Both the position numbers and the translations under genes were made by a program. Below are positions 6,628 to 13,868 of a DNA stretch of 13,868 nucleotides, piece by piece. The notes under the pieces were generated by a model. The model did no database searches, had not been told where the DNA came from, and saw only the letters and a list, made by a program, of their open reading frames with translations. Location of the stretch: contig CAZFPO010000076.1 in assembly GCA_964521105.1 (NCBI GenBank), positions 1 through 13,868 on the forward strand, given 5' to 3'. Every line of letters starts with the position of its first letter. The stretch's first letter is position 1. The stretch is from JAQUGA01 sp964521105 (lineage in GTDB: Bacteria; Bacteroidota; Bacteroidia; Bacteroidales; WCHB1-69).

Positions 6628-8545
6628 CACTTTTAGGTTTAATCCAAGTTAAGGTTTTATTATCGTTTAGTTTAACTTTTTGGTTATCTATTAACCAATT
6701 AATAATTTTTATGGTTTTATCTTCATTAAATAAGTCAACCGCTTTAACTACTTCTTCTATAGTTAAGCTTTGTTTTCGTAAAACAGGTTTTAGTATTTCA
6801 ACTACTTTATCAAATTCAAAATCGCTCACCGATATTTTATTTCGATTTAAACAAACATCGCATTCGCCACATCGTAAGGAGTTTTGCTCACCAAAGTATT
6901 CAAGTAATAATTTGCTTCTGCATTTTGTATTCGACTGAACGTAATGTTTTACTGCTTCAAGTCGCTCAAAGGCTGTATCTTTTAAAAATTGATAATTTTC
7001 GGGAGATATTACAATTTGCTTTTCATCAACTCTATCCTCCAAAAAAATCAATAAAGGTTTGTCGGATTTTCTATCGTAACTTAGTACTCCAATGCTTTCT
7101 AAAAAATATAAGGATGCGATAATTTGTTTCTCTTCTGTGTTTAGTCGTTTCGCAAGTTCTTTTTCATCAATTTTTACAAAATTTGAAAATAATCCACCAT
7201 ACGAACGGAGCAGCGTTTTAATAAACTTTTCATATTTTCGATTTTCAACCTGAAAACGATAAAGCTCTTCATTAGTGCAATTTATGATGATTCGGGAAGG
7301 TTTATTAATGGCATCGGTGAGTAGTAAAAATCCTTCTTTTTCTAAAAATTTTAGTGAGTTATAAGCTATTAACGTATTAAGGGAATATTCTTTTGTAAAT
7401 TCGGAAATATTAAACTCAAAATTTCGTTCGTTTCCAGTTCCAATAGGAATTTGTAGATAATTGCAAAGGGCATTATATACATTTCGTATTATTTTAATTT
7501 CTGGAAATGAGTTTATAAAGTTTTTGTCTAACTCAATAATATCCAAATCGTCGTAAAGCTGAATAGCCCATGACTTTTTTTCATCTCGACCACCACGTCC
7601 GGCTTCTTGAAAATAAGCTTCTATTGAGTCGGGGATATCCATGTGGACAACAAATCGCACATCGGGTTTATCTATTCCCATCCCAAAAGCATTTGTAGCA
7701 ACAATAACTTGTTTTATACCTCTTATCCAATCGCTTTGCTTACGGTCGCGGTCTTCCATACTTAACCCGGCATGATAAAAATCGGAAGATATTTTATTTT
7801 CTATCAAAAATTTTGCAATTTCTTGAGTTTTACGTCTGTTTCGAACATAAACTATCCCCGAACCCTTTATCCGATTTATGATTCGTAAGAGCCGTTGTAA
7901 TTTGTTTTCGGTTTTTACAACCAAATAAATTAAATTTGAACGAGAAAAACTTTTTTGAAAAACAGATTGATTCTTAAACTTCAGCTTTCTTTGAATATCA
8001 TCAACAACTTTGGTTGTGGCAGTTGCGGTGAGTGCTATTATTGAAACATTTGGAAAATATTGCCTAATTTCGGCAATTTCTAAATATGGGGGGCGGAAAT
8101 CGTAACCCCATTGCGATATGCAGTGTGCTTCATCAATAGCAATTAATCCAACTTTTATGCGAGGTAAATTGAAAGTAAATAAGTCTGTTTTTAGCCGTTC
8201 GGGCGATACATACAAAAACTTCGTATCACCAAATAAACAATTGCCAAGAATGCGATCAATTTCGCTTTTATGCATTCCCGAGTATATTGCTGAAGCTTTT
8301 ATGCCTTTTTTATTTAAGTTTTCTACTTGGTCTTTCATTAAAGCAATTAAAGGCGAAACTACCAAACATAATCCAGGTAATGCCATCGCAGGTACCTGAA
8401 AACAAATCGACTTTCCGCCTCCAGTTGGAAGCAATGCAAGGGTATCGTGCCCCGAAATTACCGATTCAATAATATCTTCCTGTAAAGGTCTAAATGCATT
8501 ATGCCCCCAATACTCTTTTAATATTTTATGAATATCGCTCGACAT
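6620..8545 (-). CDS. recQ: RecQ-family ATP-dependent DNA helicase (short form, late zinc module, no HRDC seen)
   Basis: This is a 641-residue 3'-5' SF2 helicase of the RecQ type. Visible motifs are motif 0 'FRPLQ' (18-22), Walker A 'TGGGKS' (41-46), 'DEAH' (138-141) with the aromatic-rich loop 'CISQWGYDFRP' after it, 'TATAT' (173-177), and motif VI 'QEAGRGGRD' (313-321). The zinc cysteines are C542, C559, C562 and C565, with the x16-x2-x2 spacing of E. coli RecQ. Here they lie some 200 residues later than in E. coli, after a long intervening region (about 350-540) that reads like winged-helix segments. The last 70 residues look like another small helical or winged-helix domain, and no HRDC domain is recognisable. 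RecQ enzymes process recombination and stalled-fork intermediates. The ATG at 8545 gives the expected N terminus. The GT2 gene overlaps its 3' end. Confidence 0.93.
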   Translation of the reverse strand: MSSDIHKILKEYWGHNAFRPLQEDIIESVISGHDTLALLPTGGGKSICFQVPAMALPGLCLVVSPLIALMKDQVENLNKKGIKASAIYSGMHKSEIDRILGNCLFGDTKFLYVSPERLKTDLFTFNLPRIKVGLIAIDEAHCISQWGYDFRPPYLEIAEIRQYFPNVSIIALTATATTKVVDDIQRKLKFKNQSVFQKSFSRSNLIYLVVKTENKLQRLLRIINRIKGSGIVYVRNRRKTQEIAKFLIENKISSDFYHAGLSMEDRDRKQSDWIRGIKQVIVATNAFGMGIDKPDVRFVVHMDIPDSIEAYFQEAGRGGRDEKKSWAIQLYDDLDIIELDKNFINSFPEIKIIRNVYNALCNYLQIPIGTGNERNFEFNISEFTKEYSLNTLIAYNSLKFLEKEGFLLLTDAINKPSRIIINCTNEELYRFQVENRKYEKFIKTLLRSYGGLFSNFVKIDEKELAKRLNTEEKQIIASLYFLESIGVLSYDRKSDKPLLIFLEDRVDEKQIVISPENYQFLKDTAFERLEAVKHYVQSNTKCRSKLLLEYFGEQNSLRCGECDVCLNRNKISVSDFEFDKVVEILKPVLRKQSLTIEEVVKAVDLFNEDKTIKIINWLIDNQKVKLNDNKTLTWIKPKSDA

Positions 8546-8632
8546 AATTCAACTGTTTTTTGTTTTATAGTGTAAATTTATGAAATTTAATGTTTGGTTT
8601 GCTTTTGTATCTTTAAAGAGGCTGCTATAAAT

Positions 8633-11600
8633 CTATTTTTTTGAGATTTTATATGGAATAATTCCACATGATTTTTGTCCATTATCGGGTAATAACTTAA
8701 AGTAAAAAACACCGTCTCGATAATCTAAATCATCATAAATACATGGTAAGATAATTTTCCCATTTAAATCGGCAACTCCATATTTGTTGTTTTTCTCAAT
8801 TTCAAAATAGGCTGAATCTCGAAAATATATTTTGTCGTATTCAACCGGTAATAAAACCCGACCTCTATTATTTATTAAACCGTGTTTATCTTTAATATCA
8901 ACAATAAATAAATCTCCAGCGTTGTCAATATAATCATAAATAGTATCTGTTACCGAAATGCCATTTACATCAATCAAGGCTTCGCAACTATCAGTTGAAC
9001 CTTTAATATAAGTGTCGTAAAAATGAAACCGATTAAAAACTGCAGGTGTAGTAACTTCTCCATTAATGTTTATTAAGCCATATTTGTCATTTAACTTACA
9101 AGAAAATAGGGTAGGTGTTTCAAAATCAACATCATCAAACTTTGTTTCAACGATTGTTTTTCCAAATTTATCAATAATTCCCATTTTATTACTTAATGTT
9201 ACAAAAGCATATCCGTTTTGAAAATCGCCAATTTTATCAAATTGACAAGTAACAATACTCTTTCCTTTTTTATTTATAATTCCCCATTTGTCATTTTGTT
9301 TAACAGCAACCAAACCTTCGTTGAATGAGCTTACTTCGTTATATTGAGCTTGAATAATGATATTACCTTTTGTATCGATAAAACCATATTTATTGTTATT
9401 TAAATAAGGACTCAATCCCTCGTTGAAATAAGTTTGAGAATTTATATTTTGATTAGTAAATAATTTTCCATTTGAATCAATTATTGTTGAATCAATTTCG
9501 GTAAAAGCAAGGCTCAAACTCTCGCCAAGATAAATAATATAATCATATTTTTCTTCGGTTAATTTAGTGCCTTTTATATTGTAAATACAATATTTATCAT
9601 TTCTACCAGCATAGTATACAGTTGATTTTTCATCGTTGATATTTATTTCCAAATATTCAATTGGTATTATTATTTCATTTCTATTGTTAACTAATCCATT
9701 TTTTTCATTTTTTTCAACAACGTATAAGCCCGAATTATAATTTTCGTGTTCGTTATACATGTTGTCATATATAAAAGGAACTAAAATTTTGGCGTTTCTA
9801 TCAACTAAGCCATATTTTCCTTTACTTATCATGGTGTAATAATCGTAATATAAATCCATGAAATCATAAGGAGGTTCATCTAATATACAGGGTATAATTT
9901 CACCTTTTACAATATCATAAATGCCAAATTTTTCTGTGCTGTCCTCGACAACGACACGATTTGAATTATATAAATACGACATGTCAATTTCGTTCGTGTA
10001 TTTACAAGGAATTATAAGTTTACCATTAATATCAAGTAATCCATTTTTGCCATCTTTTATTGCATAAGCATATTTTTCATAAAACATTTCGCTGTTTATT
10101 TGATTATCGTATTCACAATTAATAAATACATTGCCTTTTGAATCAAGCATTCCGTATTTCCCATTTTTAATTACTGGAATATACGAGTTGTAGCTATATT
10201 CAGTCAAGTCTATAGGCTCATCATACTCGCAATTTATAAATTCAAAATTATTTAGTAAAACAATTCCGTATTTTGAATTTCGTTTCGCAGATAAAGCATA
10301 CTGTATTTCTGATTCATTAAAATTTAATTCCTCATAAATTGGATTGGCAATTAATTGTCCAAAACTATTATAAGCACCAACTAAGCTGTCTTTATGAGTG
10401 AAATAAATGTAAGAATCATCATAAAATTCTGCTGTTTCTATGGTGTCAAAAATGCAAGGTTGAATTTCTTTTCCACTTGTTAAGTACAAACCATATTTGT
10501 TATTTTTTTGTGCAATTATTACTGGAGGTGTTTTTAAAAAGATATTATCAAATTCACAAGGTAATATTATGTTCCCTTTTGTGCTCATAATACCAAATTT
10601 GCCATTTTTACTGAAATTTAAATACGATTCATCATATTGTTCCTCAACTAAATCATTAAAAACTATATAATCGTAAACAAAAGGCAAAAGTGTTTGTAGG
10701 TTATGTTTTGATATTAAACCATATTTTCCATCTTTAACTGCAAAAATAATGTTTGGAATTTCTTCTGATTCAAGCTCGTTAAACTCTGTTTTATAATGCC
10801 AAATATTCTTTTTTACATCGATAATGCCCCATTTATCAACAAGTTTTACGGCCCAAGAAGTACCTGAAAGAAAAATAATATCAGAATATTTGGCTGGCTG
10901 TGTAATACTATCATTTACCTTAAATCCCCAAAATCCACTATCCTCAAATGGCTCGCAACTAAACGATGGTATCATTGTTTTACTTGCATATATTTTTCCC
11001 GAAGCATCAAAATATGTTTCAATACCTTTGTCATTTTCCGAAACAAAGTACTTGTCTCGTACAAGATAAACTTCAGCTGGGTTATTGATATTAATTTTAT
11101 TTCCTTTTGAATCAAAAATGATAATCCTTTCTTCATTGGAAGCAACTATGATAAAGTTATCATAAATATCTCGTTTAATATCAATATTATCAAATGACAA
11201 ATCCGAAACTTTATCCCCTTTATGATTCATCAAATATATTTTATCGTTTTTATTTGCTTCAAATAGATAGGGTCCGCAATTGTTTAAATAATTGTATCTT
11301 AAAGGAATAATTATTTTACCATTTTTGTCAATAATACCAACACTATCGTTTCGTTCAACTCTAAAATAGTTTTGGTTCATTCTATCAATAAAATCAAAAT
11401 TCATAGGGATAATTAACCTTCCTGATTGGTCAATTATACCTTTTTCTGAACAATAATTTGATACAATCGCAAAACCATCTTCAAAATTTTGTACGCTTGC
11501 ATACTGATTTTTAATAATAATATTTCGGTTATTGTCGATAAAACCCCACAATTGATTCTCGACAAAAGGATAAAAAGTATTATTTTTTTGAGCTTTGATA

Positions 11601-11647
11601 CATGTTATAGAAGCCATTAGCAAAACGAAAAATATTTTTGTTTTCAT
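8633..11647 (-). CDS. Large secreted WG-repeat protein (about 25-28 WG/KWG units)
   Basis: This is a 1004-residue protein. Residues 1-19 are a signal peptide ending 'IKA', before Q20. The rest is a nearly unbroken array of WG (KWG) repeats, each reading roughly [KD]-[WYF]-G-[ILF]-[IVY]-[DN]-x-x-G-x-x-[IL]-[IL]-P-x-x-[FY]-[DN]. I count about 27 units, from 'LWGFIDNN' near residue 33 to the last 'CGIIPYK'; some in the first third and near residue 720 have lost the W/Y-G pair. No enzyme domain, transmembrane segment or type IX sorting tail is visible. WG repeats are thought to be beta-rich scaffold units; no molecular role is established for stand-alone bacterial WG proteins. An exported binding or surface scaffold is the likeliest role. 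It has its own TAnnTTTG box upstream. recQ follows 87 nt later on the same strand, without a visible terminator between. Confidence 0.9.
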   Translation of the reverse strand: MKTKIFFVLLMASITCIKAQKNNTFYPFVENQLWGFIDNNRNIIIKNQYASVQNFEDGFAIVSNYCSEKGIIDQSGRLIIPMNFDFIDRMNQNYFRVERNDSVGIIDKNGKIIIPLRYNYLNNCGPYLFEANKNDKIYLMNHKGDKVSDLSFDNIDIKRDIYDNFIIVASNEERIIIFDSKGNKININNPAEVYLVRDKYFVSENDKGIETYFDASGKIYASKTMIPSFSCEPFEDSGFWGFKVNDSITQPAKYSDIIFLSGTSWAVKLVDKWGIIDVKKNIWHYKTEFNELESEEIPNIIFAVKDGKYGLISKHNLQTLLPFVYDYIVFNDLVEEQYDESYLNFSKNGKFGIMSTKGNIILPCEFDNIFLKTPPVIIAQKNNKYGLYLTSGKEIQPCIFDTIETAEFYDDSYIYFTHKDSLVGAYNSFGQLIANPIYEELNFNESEIQYALSAKRNSKYGIVLLNNFEFINCEYDEPIDLTEYSYNSYIPVIKNGKYGMLDSKGNVFINCEYDNQINSEMFYEKYAYAIKDGKNGLLDINGKLIIPCKYTNEIDMSYLYNSNRVVVEDSTEKFGIYDIVKGEIIPCILDEPPYDFMDLYYDYYTMISKGKYGLVDRNAKILVPFIYDNMYNEHENYNSGLYVVEKNEKNGLVNNRNEIIIPIEYLEININDEKSTVYYAGRNDKYCIYNIKGTKLTEEKYDYIIYLGESLSLAFTEIDSTIIDSNGKLFTNQNINSQTYFNEGLSPYLNNNKYGFIDTKGNIIIQAQYNEVSSFNEGLVAVKQNDKWGIINKKGKSIVTCQFDKIGDFQNGYAFVTLSNKMGIIDKFGKTIVETKFDDVDFETPTLFSCKLNDKYGLININGEVTTPAVFNRFHFYDTYIKGSTDSCEALIDVNGISVTDTIYDYIDNAGDLFIVDIKDKHGLINNRGRVLLPVEYDKIYFRDSAYFEIEKNNKYGVADLNGKIILPCIYDDLDYRDGVFYFKLLPDNGQKSCGIIPYKISKK

Positions 11648-11663
11648 GAATTGATTTTTTTTA

Positions 11664-11671
11664 CAAAAATA
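11664..11671 (-). promoter_or_regulatory. Bacteroidota-type -7 box (TATTTTTG) for the WG-repeat gene
   Basis: On the minus strand, TATTTTTG at 11671-11664 fits TAnnTTTG and ends 16 nt before the ATG at 11647. No -33 TTG is evident at the usual distance. In such AT-rich DNA the match could be chance, but the position relative to the start codon is right. Confidence 0.45.
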
Positions 11672-11830
11672 TAAAAAAAATGTTAATTATTTTATGGAGA
11701 ATTTAAATAAACATGTAGCAATAATATAAATAATAGTTGGCACAGTAAATAATTTGTAAATAATTGTGTTATTATATTGATAAACACCCTCAATTTTTGC
11801 AAAAAATATTATTATACAAATAATTATGAC

Positions 11831-11838
11831 TACTTTTG
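11831..11838 (+). promoter_or_regulatory. Bacteroidota-type -7 box (TACTTTTG) for the DEAD-box helicase gene
   Basis: TACTTTTG fits TAnnTTTG and ends 21 nt before the ATG at 11860. A TTTG at 11796-11799 is too far upstream (31 nt) to be its -33 partner. The 212-nt region 11648-11859 is thus a divergent promoter interval, extremely AT-rich, with no gene seen in it. The leader would be short, unlike the long cold-shock leaders of some csdA genes. Confidence 0.5.
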
Positions 11839-11859
11839 CAGTCAAATTAAAAAAATATA

Positions 11860-13686
11860 ATGATAACATTTGAACAATTTGGTTTAAACAACCAAATTCT
11901 CCAAGCAATATCGGAGCTTGGTTTTGAAAATCCAACTCCAATTCAAGAAAAAGTAATTCCACATTTACTCGAGTCGACAAAAGATTTAATAGGACTTGCT
12001 CAAACAGGAACGGGTAAAACTGCGGCTTTCGGATTACCGCTACTACACCAAATAGATACATCTATAAAAACTACTCAGTTTTTAATATTATCACCCACAC
12101 GCGAATTGTGTATGCAAATACATAACGATTTAACGGCATATTCTAAGTACCAAGATAAAATATCTATGGTTGCGGTATATGGTGGTGCTTCTATTGAAAA
12201 TCAGATTCGTAAAATAAAAAGTGGAGTTCATATAATCGTTGCAACTCCCGGGCGCTTACTCGATTTGTTAAAACGTAAAGCTGCCAATATTTCACACATT
12301 AGAACCATTATCCTTGACGAAGCTGATGAAATGCTTAACATGGGCTTTCGCGAAGATTTAGAAGAAATTATAAATTATGCTCCCAACGAACGCCAAACCT
12401 TATTGTTCTCGGCTACAATGCCTGCCGAAGTATCTGCTTTATCAAAAATATATTTAGATTCACCAGACGAGGTAACTGCCGGACGTAAAAATCAAGGTGC
12501 ATTAACTGTTGAGCATCACTTTTATGTAGCTCAGGAAAAAGATCGTTATGCTGTTTTACGTAGAGTAATTGATTACTATCCATCGATGTATGCTATTGTT
12601 TTTTGCCGTACACGAGCCGAAACTCAGCAAGTAGCCAATTTATTAATTCAAGACGGATACCCTGCTGATGCGCTTCATGGCGACTTATCGCAAGCACAAC
12701 GCGATTATGCGATGTCGAGATTCAGAAATAAAGGCTTGCAAATTCTTGTAGCCACTGATGTTGCTGCTCGGGGAATTGATGTAAATAACTTGACGCATGT
12801 TCTTAACTATAACTTACCCGATGATTACGACACTTATTTGCATCGAAGTGGTAGAACTGGAAGAGCCAATAAAACCGGAATTTCTGTGGTAGTTGTAAAT
12901 ACACGTGAAAAATTTAAGGTTAAACACCTCGAAAGTAAAGTGAGTCAGAAATTTATTCAAATGCCAATACCAAATGGTGCTGAAATTTGTGAAAAAAGAA
13001 TTCTACATCATATCGATGAAGTACTAAATACCGAATCGGTGGAAGATCACGTAAAATTTATTGATTCTATTTATTACGAAAAATTTGCTGAATTAGATAA
13101 AGATGAAATAATTAAGCGTTTTTTGTCAAATCAGTTTAATACGATTTTTGAAAAATACCGCAAAGTACCCGATTTAAATGTTTCTGCCGATTCGATAAGA
13201 GAAAGAGGAGGCGAGGAGCGACAATCCAGAAATCCGAAAAAAGATGGTTTTACACGAATGTTTATTAATGTTGGGCGAATAGATGGTTTTGATAAAGCTA
13301 TGCTTCGCGATTTTGTTCGGGATATTATGGACGAACAATCGGTAGATGTTGGCGAAGTAGATATTCGTGATAGATTTTCAATTTTTACTGTACCCGATGA
13401 TGTTATTCCTCCATTAAAAAAATCGTTTGCTAAAATTATGTTTGATAATCGACCTCTTCGAGTTGATGAAATGGATAGAAGTGATTCTAACTCATCGAGA
13501 AGTGGTTCTAAATCATATGGAAGATCAAACGAGAGAAGTTCAAGATATTCAAATGATAGAAGTGATTCATTTTCTTCAAACCGAAAATCATCAGATTCAA
13601 ATAGGGGATATAAATCTACAAGAAATGAGGGTGGAGATAGAGATAGAAATAAAGATAGCAGAAAACCACGAAGAGAAAGATATTAG
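11860..13686 (+). CDS. deaD: DEAD-box ATP-dependent RNA helicase, DeaD/CsdA type, with DbpA-like RNA-binding domain
   Basis: This is a 608-residue protein. It shows the Q motif ('GFENPTPIQ', 21-29), Walker A 'AQTGTGKT' (47-54), 'PTREL' (79-83), 'TPGR' (129-132), 'DEAD' (153-156), 'SAT' (184-186), 'ARGID' (303-307) and 'HRSGRTGR' (328-335). All are intact, so the helicase core should be active. After a helical linker (about 370-455), residues 463-535 form a DbpA-type RRM-like RNA-binding domain ('GFTRMFINVGRIDGF' start). The tail, 540-608, is low-complexity and rich in Ser, Arg, Asn and Asp. This order is that of DeaD/CsdA, which remodels rRNA during ribosome assembly and mRNA structure in the cold. 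The start ATG lies 21 nt after a TAnnTTTG box, and an intrinsic terminator begins 15 nt after the stop. It is monocistronic. Confidence 0.95.
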   Translation: MITFEQFGLNNQILQAISELGFENPTPIQEKVIPHLLESTKDLIGLAQTGTGKTAAFGLPLLHQIDTSIKTTQFLILSPTRELCMQIHNDLTAYSKYQDKISMVAVYGGASIENQIRKIKSGVHIIVATPGRLLDLLKRKAANISHIRTIILDEADEMLNMGFREDLEEIINYAPNERQTLLFSATMPAEVSALSKIYLDSPDEVTAGRKNQGALTVEHHFYVAQEKDRYAVLRRVIDYYPSMYAIVFCRTRAETQQVANLLIQDGYPADALHGDLSQAQRDYAMSRFRNKGLQILVATDVAARGIDVNNLTHVLNYNLPDDYDTYLHRSGRTGRANKTGISVVVVNTREKFKVKHLESKVSQKFIQMPIPNGAEICEKRILHHIDEVLNTESVEDHVKFIDSIYYEKFAELDKDEIIKRFLSNQFNTIFEKYRKVPDLNVSADSIRERGGEERQSRNPKKDGFTRMFINVGRIDGFDKAMLRDFVRDIMDEQSVDVGEVDIRDRFSIFTVPDDVIPPLKKSFAKIMFDNRPLRVDEMDRSDSNSSRSGSKSYGRSNERSSRYSNDRSDSFSSNRKSSDSNRGYKSTRNEGGDRDRNKDSRKPRRERY

Positions 13687-13700
13687 AAGTTATTATAAGC

Positions 13701-13729
13701 AAAAAAGCTCTCGAATGAGGGCTTTTTTT
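13701..13729 (+). terminator. Intrinsic (Rho-independent) terminator of the DEAD-box helicase gene
   Basis: The stem GCTCTC (13707-13712) pairs with GAGGGC (13717-13722), with one T-G wobble and a GAAT loop. It is flanked by A6 (13701-13706) that extends the pairing and T7 (13723-13729) as the U-tract. It begins 15 nt after the stop codon. The A/T symmetry means it could also work on the minus strand. Confidence 0.88.
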
Positions 13730-13761
13730 ATGTGCTAATTTTTCTATGTGTTAATGTTTTA

Positions 13762-13803
13762 ATTTGAAGATTTGAAAATGAGTTGATTTGAAGATTTGAA
13801 AAT
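13762..13803. repeat. AT-rich 'tttgaagatttgaaaat' tandem-like repeat, right copy
   Basis: A 17-nt unit occurs exactly twice, at 13763-13779 and 13787-13803, a period of 24 nt. The first 31 nt (13762-13792) match 385-415 with two differences. Shorter 'TGTGCTAATTTT/TGTGTTAATGTT' echoes of the left repeat patch lie just before it (13731-13757). This is the same non-coding repeat family at both edges of the window. Confidence 0.72.
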
Positions 13804-13814
13804 TTGCTAATTTT

Positions 13815-13868
13815 GATACTGTTCAAAAAAGTGTGTAAAGCTCAAAAAAATCGATTTTTGTATTACAA
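13815..13868. mobile_element. Probable terminal end of an IS256-family insertion sequence, running off the window
   Basis: Bases 13815-13840 begin GATA, then 13 nt, then TGTGTAAA. From memory this is the same layout as the 26-bp terminal inverted repeat of IS256 (GATA, 13 nt, TGTGTAAA). The sequence changes character at this point from the simple AT repeat to its left. A perfect palindrome, AAAAATCGATTTTT, lies at 13846-13859. No transposase is visible because the window ends, so the call depends on the terminal motif alone. Confidence 0.45.

Noticed and set aside
8118..8472. Plus-strand open frames opposite the recQ N-terminal motifs
   Set aside because: They are antisense to the conserved helicase motifs and have no start context or homology-like pattern.
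8546..8632. Search for a separate recQ promoter
   Set aside because: No TAnnTTTG is present on the minus strand here; the closest is TAAATTTA (8580-8573) with one mismatch, too weak to call. recQ may rely on read-through from the WG gene.
8633..11647. WG-repeat gene considered as a fused or frameshifted gene pair because of weak repeats in its first third
   Set aside because: The frame is continuous from a signal peptide to a single stop, and the repeat register resumes without a break.
11687..12061. A 124-codon open frame on the minus strand overlapping the start of the DEAD-box gene
   Set aside because: It runs antisense through the Q motif and Walker A of a clear helicase gene and through its promoter region. 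It is hydrophobic only because of AT-rich antisense codons and matches no family I know.
13427..13738. A 103-codon plus-strand open frame over the 3' end of the DEAD-box gene
   Set aside because: It is a shifted-frame reading of the Ser/Arg tail and continues across the terminator; the helicase frame explains the sequence.

Overview
The window looks like chromosomal DNA from an AT-rich member of the Bacteroidota, probably an environmental Bacteroidales/Marinilabiliales-type or related lineage. This rests on low GC, several TAnnTTTG (-7) boxes placed just upstream of genes, no obvious Shine-Dalgarno sequences, '..AQ/..SQ'-type signal peptide ends, WG and MORN repeat exoproteins, and intergenic repeats of a kind common in this phylum. 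The taxon is inferred from style; no marker gene is present.

Layout. (1) At 2-298 (+) is the C-terminal end of an SGNH-hydrolase-like, AlgX/AlgJ-type protein whose body lies outside the window. (2) At 299-582, between convergent genes, is a patch of degenerate repeats and hairpins. (3) At 583-2147 (-) is a two-gene unit: an unrecognised acidic protein built from YD-like repeats with no signal peptide, followed by a UPF0316/DUF2179 membrane protein. (4) At 2268-4073 (+) is a secreted MORN-repeat protein, divergent from unit 3 over a 120-bp region with a TAnnTTTG box facing each way. (5) At 4120-11647 (-) are four genes in one direction, in order of transcription: a secreted protein made almost entirely of WG repeats, a RecQ-family helicase, a DPM1-like GT2 glycosyltransferase overlapping the recQ stop, and a polytopic GT-C-like (TMTC-like) protein with C-terminal TPRs. 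(6) At 11860-13686 (+) is a DeaD/CsdA-type DEAD-box RNA helicase with a DbpA-type RNA-binding domain and a Ser/Arg-rich tail, followed by a clear intrinsic terminator. (7) At 13731-13868 are AT-rich repeats related to those in patch 2, then what looks like the terminal inverted repeat of an IS256-family insertion sequence running off the window.

How the genes may work together. The most coherent pair is the GT2 gene and the GT-C/TPR gene. In known systems DPM1-type GT2 enzymes make polyprenyl-phosphate sugars, and GT-C enzymes use these donors on the far side of the membrane. TMTC-like domain order (membrane GT-C plus TPRs) next to a DPM1-like gene suggests a small protein- or glycan-glycosylation module, here translationally coupled to recQ. 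The WG, MORN and YD-like proteins are repeat scaffolds of unknown function. I saw no CRISPR array, tRNA, rRNA or recognisable defence system.
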